The notes under the pieces: model-generated | Databases searched by the model: none | Told to the model about the DNA's origin: nothing | The model's input: only the letters and a program-made list of their open reading frames with translations | Assembly: GCF_000269605.1 (NCBI RefSeq) | Contig: NZ_AKCI01000001.1 | Span: forward strand, 1,486,818-1,550,817 | Direction of reading: 5' to 3' | From: Scardovia wiggsiae F0424 | GTDB taxonomy: Bacteria > Actinomycetota > Actinomycetes > Actinomycetales > Bifidobacteriaceae | Length of the DNA: 64,000 bases | Made by a program: the position numbers and the translations under genes | Part shown: positions 34,129-42,664 of the stretch, piece by piece | How the letters are laid out: the number at the start of each line of letters is the position of its first letter | How positions within the stretch are numbered: the first letter of the stretch is position 1

Positions 34129-34863
34129 ATGTCCAGTTCAGAAGCAAAAGGCGGAGAATCAGGGTCCTCGGGTTCCTCCGGGTCAGGCGGCGGCGAAAGC
34201 AGCAGCGGCTCAACGGGGTCAAAAGGAAAGACTTCCAGCACGATCACCATGAAGCCAGGGGAGGTCAGCGAGGCTGGCGGGGATTTCAAAACGAAGGCAG
34301 ATGATATAGGTACCCTGGGCACTGACACCCAGGGGCTGACAGATACCCTGTCAGGCTGCGAAGGCGCCGCGTACAATGCCCTTGTTACGCGGATCGGCCA
34401 GGTTGCTACAGCTGCTGACGGTATCAAAACCGCGCTGACTACATATTCTACTGCCCTGACTAATGCTGTCACTACTTTCACGAATGCTGACGGGGAGCTC
34501 TCTTACCAGTTCAGCTCTTCTGATGGCAAGAATTCCTTCTATGAAGAAGATGGGAATACAATCGTTCGCGGTGCCCACCGAGGGAAGGAAAAATCAACCA
34601 CATACGATGAGAATGGGAATGTTACTGAGGAGAAAAACAGTGAAACCCGTACATATCGTGACAATGATGGTATGTACTCCACTTCTGAGGAGCGCACAGA
34701 TACGCATAACCCTGGAACTGGGGAAACAAATGTTTCCACCTCAAGGACTACCCGCACCAGCGGTCCGGACGGGTCAGTTTCAACCCGCAGTGAATCCAAC
34801 AATACAACTTATCCGGGGCATGGAAGCACCAGTTCACGCCGTTCATCAGGCAAACATAAGTAA
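34129..34863 (+). CDS. WXG-like helical protein with disordered Ser/Gly head and Thr/Ser/Arg tail
   Basis: 244 residues. Residues 1-40 are Ser/Gly low complexity. About 40-125 form a two-helix WXG100-like unit (MKPGEVSEAGGDFKTKADDI, then LSGCEGAAYNALVTRIGQVA and ALTTYSTALTNAV). The remaining ~115 residues are polar repeats (YDENGNVTEEKNSETRTYRD, TSRTTRTSGPDGSVSTRSES) with no hydrophobic core, ending RRSSGKHK. This looks like a YwqI/DUF5344-type partner that has gained a long disordered, basic tail. It precedes the second LXG-like gene by 44 bp. Confidence 0.65.
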   Translation: MSSSEAKGGESGSSGSSGSGGGESSSGSTGSKGKTSSTITMKPGEVSEAGGDFKTKADDIGTLGTDTQGLTDTLSGCEGAAYNALVTRIGQVATAADGIKTALTTYSTALTNAVTTFTNADGELSYQFSSSDGKNSFYEEDGNTIVRGAHRGKEKSTTYDENGNVTEEKNSETRTYRDNDGMYSTSEERTDTHNPGTGETNVSTSRTTRTSGPDGSVSTRSESNNTTYPGHGSTSSRRSSGKHK

Positions 34864-34907
34864 CTGGACATCATCAGCTAACAGATCTTATTGAAAGGAG
34901 TACCACA

Positions 34908-36269
34908 ATGTTTCGTATAAATACGGATAATATCAAATCGGTATCAGATTCCGTCACTGAGGCTAAAACCAGTTATGAAACTAAATTTAGCGATGCCCGG
35001 AAGAAGAATATTGAAACTTTGCAGGGGCAGGACGGCAGATGGGCGCAGGCGGCTGAGACCAGCTATAATGCTGCAGATATTAAAATGAACAGCTTCAAGA
35101 CTGCATACGGCACTTTTGCAACCTCCCTGTCTAACGCGGCTTCGGATGCGACTGATTCTTTACAGCCTAAGTATAAGGACGTGTTTACAGAAGCAGGGAC
35201 CAGCCCTCAGAATGAAAAGCAGGTTAAGTGCAATCCTGACAGCAATTTTGGCAACAGCCTTGAGGATGCGGCAACTTCTGCTGATTCGTTCGCTACTGAG
35301 GCAAATAATTTCGTCACGCGTGCCAGTGAGCTTGATAATGAGCAGGGGGAACGGGACACTATTATTTCTTCCCTTAACGATGTGCACACGTACACTACTG
35401 ATCAGGCCACCAAATACCGCGATATTAAAACGAAGTGGACTACATTCAGCACGGCTGTCAGCGATTTTGACGGCAAATACTCTTCTGAATTTTCCGGTGA
35501 ATTTGTTACCCCTGAGATTACCACAGCCGCCCAGCAGGAGACTGCCCAGATGCTTGCTGATAACTTCAGTTTCGATGCCCATGGCGGTACTAAAAAACTG
35601 TGCACGGATGGTTCCAAGAGCGGGAGCATAACCGTAGATAAAAATGGGAACATGTCCATTAAAGGTGAGGCTTCAGGGACAGCCACCCTATTCAATGCAT
35701 CCGGGGAGGCAAGTGCACATGGCAGTGTTTTGGGTATGCGTTCCAGTGCTACGGGCAAAGCGGAATTTGACGTTTCTGCCAAGGGCAGTGCGAGCGGAAG
35801 CATAGGTCCCAATGGATTAACCGGGGAAGCTTCAGTTTCTGCCGGAGCAACGGTTTCTGCCGATGGCAGTGTCCACCTTGGAGAAGACCTTCCCTTCGGC
35901 GGAGTTGGCGCTTCCGGCCATGCTGAAGGCTTTGCCGGTGCGGAAGCTAACGGCAAGGCAACAGTTGGTAAGGGTGATGACGGGTCGGTTGGTGCTTCTG
36001 TAAGCGGTGAAGCCTTTGCCGGTGCGAAGGCTGAGGCCAGCGGCCAGGTTGACCTTGGTCCGCTTTCGCTTTCCGGTGATGCTTCTGCCCGTGCCGGTAT
36101 AGGCGCCGATGGCCATGCCGGTATTACGTTTAAAGACGGGAAGCTGACTGTCAGCGCCGGAGCCAGCGGTACTCTTGGTGTAGGTGCCGGTGCCCACGGG
36201 ACAATAAGCCTTGATGTAGGTTCCATAGTTGACGAAGGGGAACATTTCTTCAAGGGATTGTTCAGCTAA
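34908..36269 (+). CDS. LXG-like protein with Gly/Ala/Ser-rich repeat C-terminus
   Basis: 453 residues. The N-terminal ~225 residues are helical, LXG-like (ETLQGQDGRWAQAAETSYNA, a WXG-like turn, then long helices). From about 235 on, the sequence is a regular beta-type repeat rich in Gly, Ala and Ser (KGEASGTATLFNASGEASAH; VGASVSGEAFAGAKAEASGQ). The final ~15 residues are SIVDEGEHFFKGLFS. No enzyme motif is visible. The alternating small/polar pattern would suit a beta-solenoid or amphipathic membrane-active tail. SD GAAAGGAG. Probably the substrate of the 33413/34129 partners. Confidence 0.7.
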   Translation: MFRINTDNIKSVSDSVTEAKTSYETKFSDARKKNIETLQGQDGRWAQAAETSYNAADIKMNSFKTAYGTFATSLSNAASDATDSLQPKYKDVFTEAGTSPQNEKQVKCNPDSNFGNSLEDAATSADSFATEANNFVTRASELDNEQGERDTIISSLNDVHTYTTDQATKYRDIKTKWTTFSTAVSDFDGKYSSEFSGEFVTPEITTAAQQETAQMLADNFSFDAHGGTKKLCTDGSKSGSITVDKNGNMSIKGEASGTATLFNASGEASAHGSVLGMRSSATGKAEFDVSAKGSASGSIGPNGLTGEASVSAGATVSADGSVHLGEDLPFGGVGASGHAEGFAGAEANGKATVGKGDDGSVGASVSGEAFAGAKAEASGQVDLGPLSLSGDASARAGIGADGHAGITFKDGKLTVSAGASGTLGVGAGAHGTISLDVGSIVDEGEHFFKGLFS

Positions 36270-36321
36270 TCGGAGCTGATCAGAACACAAGTATAAAATA
36301 TAACTGATAACGCATACTGTA

Positions 36322-36798
36322 TTGGAGGTTTGTATGTTGTTTTTTCCGAGTAAAGAGACAGTGGGTATTCCGGGGTTTTCGTTTGAGATTCCGGAGGGGT
36401 GGTCTGTGACGCATCCTGATCATGTGCTGTTTTGTGTTATTCATCCGCAGGAGGTGTTTTCGCCTAATACTGTGGTGGCTTTGGATCGTCGTTCTGGTGA
36501 TATTGCTGGTGATGTGATTATGGGGGAGATGTCGGAGTATGTTGCTTCGTTGAAGAATTCCCATGTGACTGGCCAGCAGTCTGGTGTTAATGATTTGGGT
36601 CAGGAGTGGAGTGTTATTGAGTATACGTATGATCATGAGATTGGTCCGTTGGCGAGTTCTTTGGCGGTGTTGACTGTCCGTCATGATGGTGTTGCTGATG
36701 TGTATCGTTTCCATTCTACGGTTGCTGGTGAGGGTGCTGCTGAGGATTTGAAGAAAATCCATGGCTTCCTGTCATCAATCCGCATAGCAGAAAAGTAA
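36322..36798 (+). CDS. PsbP/LpqN-like soluble protein
   Basis: 158 residues, no signal peptide. GIPGFSFEIPEGWSVTHPDH, then strands LFCVIHPQE and TVVALDRRSG, a helix VIMGEMSEYVASLKNSHV, more strands (WSVIEYTYDHEI, SLAVLTVRHDG) and a final helix GAAEDLKKIHGFLSSIRI. The family includes mycobacterial LpqN and DcrB; LpqN has been linked to cell-envelope partners. Codons are strongly T/G-ended, unlike the genes on either side. It is followed by a hairpin terminator at 36854. Confidence 0.65.
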   Translation: MEVCMLFFPSKETVGIPGFSFEIPEGWSVTHPDHVLFCVIHPQEVFSPNTVVALDRRSGDIAGDVIMGEMSEYVASLKNSHVTGQQSGVNDLGQEWSVIEYTYDHEIGPLASSLAVLTVRHDGVADVYRFHSTVAGEGAAEDLKKIHGFLSSIRIAEK

Positions 36799-36853
36799 AG
36801 GATAGGACGAAGCATATAAGGGTGTTCCCGAAGTATACGGAAATTATGTGCTG

Positions 36854-36896
36854 GCTGGCCTGAGGGTATGCAGTAATTGCAGGCTCCCAGGCCAGC
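36854..36896 (+). terminator. Hairpin terminator after the PsbP/LpqN-like gene
   Basis: GCTGGCCTG (36854-36862) pairs perfectly with CAGGCCAGC (36888-36896), a 9-bp stem with a 25-nt loop, followed by TGTTATC. The T-tract is weak. Confidence 0.5.
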
Positions 36897-37090
36897 TGTT
36901 ATCAGGACCCTTTCCGCCTCGCTTCTCTTCCTTTTCCTTTCCCTCCTCTCCACCCTTTCCCCCTCCCTTCGGAGCCGCTGGGAATCGGGAATAGTCAGGA
37001 TTAGCCTCTTCCGCCAAATTCAGAAAGTAATCAGGAAACTTGTGTATCCTGACAAAGGGTATTAAGTTATATATGAATTTCGGAGGAAAA

Positions 37091-37660
37091 ATGAAAAAAT
37101 CTTTAATTAAAGTATATGCTGCTGCAGCATCTGTAGCTTTACTGGCAGGATTGGGCGCGTGCAGCATAACATTTACCCCTAATTCGCCATCCTCCAGCTC
37201 AGCTGTCCGCGCTCCGAAGGGATGGAAGAAATTCACTTCCACTGAGCTAGGGTATTCCATTTATTTTCCGGGAACTCCTGAGAGGGATACTTATAAGGAT
37301 AATGGCGGCAGTTATATACGGTATTCAACCCTTGGCGACGGTGAGGATATTAATTATTCTGTATCTTTTACGGGATTTTCTTCCTCGCAGAAGGCAGATG
37401 CAGAAAAATTCAATGAAGCGCAGAAAAAGAAAGTCCTTACTAATTTTGCAAAGTTGATCGGCTTAGAGGAGAGCGATATTACTTTCACCACGGTTGACGG
37501 GTATCTTGCGTTTACATATGTTTCTCATGCTACAGAAAACTCGTCACTCGTCCTCCGCCGTGCTGTTGTATTCGGCACAAAAGGCCTTTATGGGCTGGAG
37601 TCTTTTGGCGTGTCTGAGACCCAGGCCAATACTTTCAGGGATACTTTCCGTATACTGTAG
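37091..37660 (+). CDS. PsbP-like lipoprotein 1
   Basis: 189 residues from the ATG with SD GGAGG; the longer frame starting at 37040 lacks one. Lipoprotein signal: KKSLIK, hydrophobic VYAAAASVALLAGLGA, and lipobox LGAC. After a Ser-rich linker comes a PsbP-like domain beginning APKGWKKFTSTELGYSIYFP and ending FGVSETQANTFRDTFRIL. It is anchored on the outer face of the membrane and a close paralogue of 37870-38463. A 49-nt pyrimidine tract (36922-36970) lies upstream. Function unknown. Confidence 0.75.
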   Translation: MKKSLIKVYAAAASVALLAGLGACSITFTPNSPSSSSAVRAPKGWKKFTSTELGYSIYFPGTPERDTYKDNGGSYIRYSTLGDGEDINYSVSFTGFSSSQKADAEKFNEAQKKKVLTNFAKLIGLEESDITFTTVDGYLAFTYVSHATENSSLVLRRAVVFGTKGLYGLESFGVSETQANTFRDTFRIL

Positions 37661-37751
37661 AATCCTCACCAGAACCGCAGATATATAATCCATTGTGAAG
37701 GGTCGAATGCCTCTGCGCATCGTTGTTTTCGGCGGGATATGCAAAGAATAT

Positions 37752-37772
37752 ATAATTTATACTATAAATTAT
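37752..37772. promoter_or_regulatory. AT-rich palindrome between the two lipoprotein genes
   Basis: ATAATTTATA-C-TATAAATTAT, 10-bp perfect arms around one base, about 100 bp before the second lipoprotein gene. It contains TATAAT-like hexamers in both directions, so it could be a -10 region or an operator. Confidence 0.3.
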
Positions 37773-37869
37773 TTTGTGGCGGATCCTATGGTCTTCATGG
37801 GTTTTTGTTGTTTTAACACCGGTTTAGACGGTTGGACAGAATAGGCAGTAATTCTAGATTGGAAATATT

Positions 37870-38463
37870 ATGAAGAAGCAGTTGCAGTTAAAGAGGCAGT
37901 TAACGAGAATATTGGCGGTTCTTGTTTCGTTACCGTTGTTTGCTGGTTTGGGTGCGTGCAGTGTGAGGTTTTCTATCGGGTCGCCGCATCCGGTTTCCAG
38001 TTCTCCGGTCAATGCCCCGAAGGGGTGGAAGAAATTTATCTCTAAAGAGTATGGATTTTCTATTTATTTCCCCGGAACCCCCATCAAAGATATGTATAAG
38101 GATAGTGGCGGCAGTTACAACCGCTACGCGATCGTTGATGATAACAATATGGTGAAATACTCTGCGTCGTATGCCCATTTCCCCGCTGATGATGATGCAG
38201 ATACGGATACTTTTACTGAGCAGCGGAAAAAAACAATCTTACGTAATTATATAAGGCTCCTCGGCATTAGTGATGATAGAGCTGCCTACACTAATATTGG
38301 CGGCCGTACAGCTGTAACATATGCAACTTCGATGGCTGAAGACAATTCAGTAACTGTTTACCGTGCCGTTGTTTTAGGCAGGCATGGTTTTTACGTGCTG
38401 GATGCTTTCGGGGTTTCGGAAGTACAGGCGAAGGCTTTCAGGGATACTTTCCGGACTTTATAA
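37870..38463 (+). CDS. PsbP-like lipoprotein 2
   Basis: 197 residues. Basic start (MKKQLQLKRQLTR), hydrophobic stretch and lipobox LGAC (GLGACSVRFS). The mature part opens NAPKGWKKFISKEYGFSIYF and ends FGVSEVQAKAFRDTFRTL, the same frame as lipoprotein 1 with clear but moderate divergence. Duplicated surface lipoproteins inside a type VII locus suggest an accessory envelope role. No known binding site is visible. Confidence 0.75.
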   Translation: MKKQLQLKRQLTRILAVLVSLPLFAGLGACSVRFSIGSPHPVSSSPVNAPKGWKKFISKEYGFSIYFPGTPIKDMYKDSGGSYNRYAIVDDNNMVKYSASYAHFPADDDADTDTFTEQRKKTILRNYIRLLGISDDRAAYTNIGGRTAVTYATSMAEDNSVTVYRAVVLGRHGFYVLDAFGVSEVQAKAFRDTFRTL

Positions 38464-38505
38464 AATAGATGAAACAGCAGATTATTTGAAATGGAAAGAG
38501 GCATT

Positions 38506-39201
38506 ATGGTTCTCGCTTATCATACTGAATATTCGTATCATGCGGAACAGCCTTTGCCTGCATGGGCTGCAATACTTTTGGGCGTCGTCATGGCGATTGT
38601 AATTGGTGGAGCAGCCGTTGCTGCGGTTTTTGGGGTTCGTGCTGCTCGGAGGTCTGGTGGCGGTGGTGTTCGTGTTGCGAATGGGGCGAAGAAGGCGAAG
38701 GGGGTTGCCCGTCAGCTGGGTGGGCGTTTTTTGTATAGTGTGGGGAATGCTTTGAGTGGCAGTTATGCCCAGGTGCAGGACCGTCATGCTGCTTTTCATT
38801 TTGTGCAGTTGAAGGATAAGTTTGAGGAGTATTGTTTCCGTCAGAAGGTTTGGGTCCCTCTGGGCTACGGGCCTTTTGCTTCAGGGAGTAACCGGTATCT
38901 GCTTAATTATGTGGAGGTCCCCCGTCCGTATGGGCATATTGCTGCGTATGAGTTTCGGTATGATGATCCTTCTGTGGACTGGCATTTGGCGGTTGTATAT
39001 GATATTGCTGTGGATGAGGGGCAGACAGATGCGTCTGTTGCCCATGCTGACAGGGCGGCTTTGGTGGATGCGGCCCGGGAGCATGCGTCGCGGTATTATC
39101 CTGTTATGGTGGAGAATGTGGAGGGGCACGATATAATTATGTCTATTGATTGTATGCCGGCGGGTATCAATGCGCATTATGCTGCGCTGCTTGATCTGTA
39201 A
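38506..39201 (+). CDS. Single-TM protein of unknown function
   Basis: 231 residues from the ATG with GAGG 7 nt upstream; an in-frame ATG at 38491 lacks an SD. A short outside segment (YHTEYSYHAEQPLPA) precedes one TM helix (about 22-44, ILLGVVMAIVIGGAAVAAVF). A basic Gly-rich linker leads to a ~150-residue cytosolic domain containing FHFVQLKDKFEEYCFRQKVW and YEFRYDDPSVDWHLAVVYDI. From about codon 45 on, codons are T/G-ended like the 31-kb pair and 36322. I do not recognise the domain. Confidence 0.6.
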   Translation: MVLAYHTEYSYHAEQPLPAWAAILLGVVMAIVIGGAAVAAVFGVRAARRSGGGGVRVANGAKKAKGVARQLGGRFLYSVGNALSGSYAQVQDRHAAFHFVQLKDKFEEYCFRQKVWVPLGYGPFASGSNRYLLNYVEVPRPYGHIAAYEFRYDDPSVDWHLAVVYDIAVDEGQTDASVAHADRAALVDAAREHASRYYPVMVENVEGHDIIMSIDCMPAGINAHYAALLDL

Positions 39202-39302
39202 AACCCAACCAGCACACCAAAAACACAGATGGCAATATACCATGCTACTTGCCGCATACAGGAAGACATAACGCAGTAAAAGGGCGTTAGGGGGACAGCA
39301 TC

Positions 39303-40874
39303 ATGAAAGTTCGAGTTGTCAGGGACTGGCGTACAAAGGCCAGGACGGTACGTGTCACTCTGACTGGCCGGGAGACCCTTAATTATGCGCTGGCGGAACG
39401 GCTGAAGCATACAGATCTGCCCTTTTTGCCGCCTTTCAAATATCAGATAAAAGGCGATTCTGCTGTCCTGTTTTATGATATTACCGGCTGCATGAAAATC
39501 AGGAAATTCATGGAGGCAAAGATATCCGTCGGGCAGTACCAGGATATTATCCAGTCCGTAGCAGATATCACCGATATATGCACTGAGGCTTCAGCGCCCA
39601 CTGAAAGCGTGCTGTGGGATAAAAAGTATATTTATATCAGCCAGCCTGTGCCGCATCCCGTGTATATCATTGTCCCTGCGCACGGAATTGCGCCGGGGCA
39701 TCCGACTGCCAACGACCTGCTGATGTATCTCAGTGATGCTTCAAAAGTACATTTCCCTAATGACGATGGGAATATTTATGTTGAGATCGTACGTGATTAT
39801 GTGCGGCGCAATCCGATATTCTCTTCAGTTACGCTGCGGGACTGGATGGTGAAAAAAGGGGTGATAGCGCAGGCGGGTATGTCCTCCGGGCAGTTCCTCA
39901 GCCCTGATATGGGTACCGCTGCGCAGAACCGGCAGCCGGCAGCACAGGCGATGCAGCTGCAGCCTCCTCTGCCGGTCCCCCCCGCTGCCTCTGTGCCGGC
40001 CGACGGTTTTGCGCAAGAGCCAGGCTGGGATCCTGTAGGGACTGTCCTTGGGGAAAATGGTGCTGTGGAATACGGCTCTTTAGGCGAGTCTGTTGTGAAA
40101 GAAGTTTCCCGGGTACCTGATACATCACGGAAAGATGATAATGCATATACTCCGGTTGTGGATTCAGCGCTGCTGACGATGATGCCGTCCGCAGGGGGCG
40201 CAGGTTTTGCCCAGGCGGGCAGTACAAGCTCATCGCAGCTTGTTGCCCGGCAGGGCACTGCGCAGGCTTCTGCAGGAGCGGCGCAGGGCAGTCCGGTACA
40301 GCAGTATTCCCAGCAGCCATCCTTATACGGCCTGCAGGAATCGCAGCCGATGGTACAGCAGCAGCCTGGCCTGTACGCCTCAGGCGCAGCGGTGCAGGCT
40401 CAGCCGCTCCGGCAGCCTGTCTCTCCGTCAGGCGTGCCTGCCCAGGCGGCCCGTCAGGCACCGTTGGCGTATCCACAGATGCCGCAGCAGCAGGTATCGC
40501 CTGCGCAGGCACAGCAGCCGCTGCAGGCGGCGCCCCCTGCGGATCAGCATGGCAGCACTCCTGTCCATATTCCGGTTTTTACAGTAATACGCCAGCGCGA
40601 TGGCTATACAGCCCGCATGAAAGCGCTGAGGGCGACTATCGGGCGTTCTGAAACAGCGGATATCCATATGGGCGGCGAAGCTACAATGAGCCGGATACAT
40701 GCAATACTTGAGTATCTTAGCGCAGATGCTTTTGCCCTTATTGACAATAACTCGCCGAATGGTACCTTTGTAAAAGGGGTCCGTTTGCCCTCAGGCGGCA
40801 GGACAGTTTTGCGGAGCGGTTCGACTTTTTCGCTGTCTGATGTAGAATTTGAAGTAGTAATAACTTTTGACTGA
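39303..40874 (+). CDS. DUF6382-like N-terminus, Gln/Pro/Ala linker and C-terminal FHA domain
   Basis: 523 residues. About 1-185 is a folded domain (LNYALAERLKHTDLPFLPPF, VLFYDITGCMKI, WDKKYIYISQPVPHPVYIIV) that resembles DUF6382, often seen with FHA domains; part of it recalls the EssB/YukC cytosolic region. About 195-425 is a low-complexity Gln/Ala/Pro/Ser linker. The FHA domain (about 427-523) has ATIGRSETADIHMGG, MSRIHAIL and NNSPNGTFVKG. No TM helix. It stands directly before the kinase gene, so it is the obvious reader of that kinase's phosphothreonines. Confidence 0.72.
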   Translation: MKVRVVRDWRTKARTVRVTLTGRETLNYALAERLKHTDLPFLPPFKYQIKGDSAVLFYDITGCMKIRKFMEAKISVGQYQDIIQSVADITDICTEASAPTESVLWDKKYIYISQPVPHPVYIIVPAHGIAPGHPTANDLLMYLSDASKVHFPNDDGNIYVEIVRDYVRRNPIFSSVTLRDWMVKKGVIAQAGMSSGQFLSPDMGTAAQNRQPAAQAMQLQPPLPVPPAASVPADGFAQEPGWDPVGTVLGENGAVEYGSLGESVVKEVSRVPDTSRKDDNAYTPVVDSALLTMMPSAGGAGFAQAGSTSSSQLVARQGTAQASAGAAQGSPVQQYSQQPSLYGLQESQPMVQQQPGLYASGAAVQAQPLRQPVSPSGVPAQAARQAPLAYPQMPQQQVSPAQAQQPLQAAPPADQHGSTPVHIPVFTVIRQRDGYTARMKALRATIGRSETADIHMGGEATMSRIHAILEYLSADAFALIDNNSPNGTFVKGVRLPSGGRTVLRSGSTFSLSDVEFEVVITFD

Positions 40875-40933
40875 AAACAGCCAGCCAAAAGCGGCACAAT
40901 AATTAATGGGACAAGAAGTGAAGAGGATTCATT

Positions 40934-42664
40934 ATGACCCGTGAAAATGACATAGTCGGCGGACGGTACCGTATCATCGCACAGATCGGCACCGGCGGAA
41001 TGTCTACTGTCTACCTGGCAATAGACAAGACCCTTAACAAGCAGTGGGCTGTTAAGGAGATCCGCAATGTCGAAGACAAGCATAAACGCGAGGTAATTGT
41101 CCGGAGCCTTGTAGAGGAAGCCAACCTTATCAAAGCCTTTGACCATCCTGCGATCCCCCGCATCGTTGACCTTGTTGACGAGCATGGGAGCCTTTATGTA
41201 GTCATGGATTACATTGAGGGCCGGACCTTGCGAGAAGTGCGTCGCGAGAAGCAGCAGTGCACCGAGAAGGAAGTCGTTGACTGGGGTATCCAGCTGTGCA
41301 GTGTGCTTGACTATATTCACCGACGTAAGCCCCCTGTCGTTTTCTCAGATATGAAACCGTCCAATGTTATGCTTAAGCCTGACGGTACCGTTATGCTGAT
41401 CGATTTCGGTATCGCGCATATTTCAGGCAAGCCTGTCCACTCAGCGGAAGAGGCCGCCCAGGGGATACTCAACCTGGGTACACCCGGGTACGGTTCGCCT
41501 GAACAGTTCAGTAAAGGTGCCGTTACAGATGCCCGTTCCGATGTGTATTCGCTGGGCATGACCCTGCATTTCCTCCTTACAGGGGTTGACCCTACTCAGC
41601 AGGTCTATCCGATCAGGCAGTACAGGCCGGAACTTTCTGAGGGGCTTGAAAAAGTCATCGACAGGGCTATTGATAAAAATCCCGATAAAAGGTATCAGAG
41701 CTGTGCAGAATTCGCTTATGCGCTCAGGCATTACAAAGAGGAAGATGACGCGCATATCAGGGCCCTTAAACGTAAGTGGTATTCCTTCGTAGCAGTCCTG
41801 GTGGCTTCTGTCCTGTGCGCTGTGCTGGGCCTCGGGGCGCTGGGCGCGGAAGCTATCACAAGGAATAACAGTTTTGACTACTGGATGGGGGCCGCGCGCC
41901 AGGAGCCGCGGAAAGCTGAAGCGGTAAATTTCTATAAAAAGGCTGCCGCACTCCGCCCGAAGTCCATAGAACCTTTCGAGGGGATGCTTAAGCGGTACAG
42001 GGCTGATGGGAAGTTCACGCCCGATGAGGCTGTCCAGTACACGGATGCAGTCCGGGCTAATGAGGGGGTCCTCAGAACAGATGAAATCCATTGGGCCCAG
42101 CTGTGTTATGACACAGGACTGCTGTACTGGTTCTATTATGCGGATGCCCAGTCTGACAGTGCACAGGCGGATCCGATTTCCCTGCAGTATGAACGGATCC
42201 GTTATTCGCAGCAGTGGATGCGCTATGCGGCCGACACGGGGGCATTCAAATATCAGAAGCAGGCGCAGACTTATGCAGATATTGCAGCTTTCAATACCCA
42301 GGTTGTCCCTGAGATAGTCCAGGGTACGGATAAGGGCAAATTCAGAGGCTATTTCACTGAGCTTGAACAGCTTGTAAATACTGTGCAGAATGAAAGCAAC
42401 GAAGTTATGCGACTTTATGTTTCCCAGTTCGTCCAGAACGTCCTGAGCACGTATACACGTAAATTCCGTGCAGATAAGATCGACAAATCCCGCATGCTTG
42501 CGCTTGCTGAGCGGTGCATGGCAATAGCGAAGGATACTTCAACGACTTCCCATGCCACGGATGAACTGAAAGAGGCCATCCTCAATCAGGAAAACAATAC
42601 CAGGCAGTCCATTATTGATGGCTTCGTCGACGCCAGGAAAGTAGGTAATAATGAGGCCCGATAG
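40934..42664 (+). CDS. Membrane Ser/Thr protein kinase with EssB-like layout
   Basis: 576 residues. The kinase domain (about 11-270) has a glycine loop (GTGGMS), catalytic Lys41 (AVKEI), VVFSDMKPSNVML with catalytic Asp139, Lys141 and Asn144, IDFG with Asp157, and SPE190. The usual HRD arginine is Ser138, so it is a non-RD kinase, but every catalytic residue is present. One TM helix follows (about 283-307). The ~265-residue outside part is helical, TPR-like (AVNFYKKAAALRPKSIEPFE, TRKFRADKIDKSRMLALAER). Kinase fold, TM helix, then helical ectodomain is exactly the order in EssB/YukC, whose kinase fold is normally dead. Confidence 0.88.
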   Translation: MTRENDIVGGRYRIIAQIGTGGMSTVYLAIDKTLNKQWAVKEIRNVEDKHKREVIVRSLVEEANLIKAFDHPAIPRIVDLVDEHGSLYVVMDYIEGRTLREVRREKQQCTEKEVVDWGIQLCSVLDYIHRRKPPVVFSDMKPSNVMLKPDGTVMLIDFGIAHISGKPVHSAEEAAQGILNLGTPGYGSPEQFSKGAVTDARSDVYSLGMTLHFLLTGVDPTQQVYPIRQYRPELSEGLEKVIDRAIDKNPDKRYQSCAEFAYALRHYKEEDDAHIRALKRKWYSFVAVLVASVLCAVLGLGALGAEAITRNNSFDYWMGAARQEPRKAEAVNFYKKAAALRPKSIEPFEGMLKRYRADGKFTPDEAVQYTDAVRANEGVLRTDEIHWAQLCYDTGLLYWFYYADAQSDSAQADPISLQYERIRYSQQWMRYAADTGAFKYQKQAQTYADIAAFNTQVVPEIVQGTDKGKFRGYFTELEQLVNTVQNESNEVMRLYVSQFVQNVLSTYTRKFRADKIDKSRMLALAERCMAIAKDTSTTSHATDELKEAILNQENNTRQSIIDGFVDARKVGNNEAR

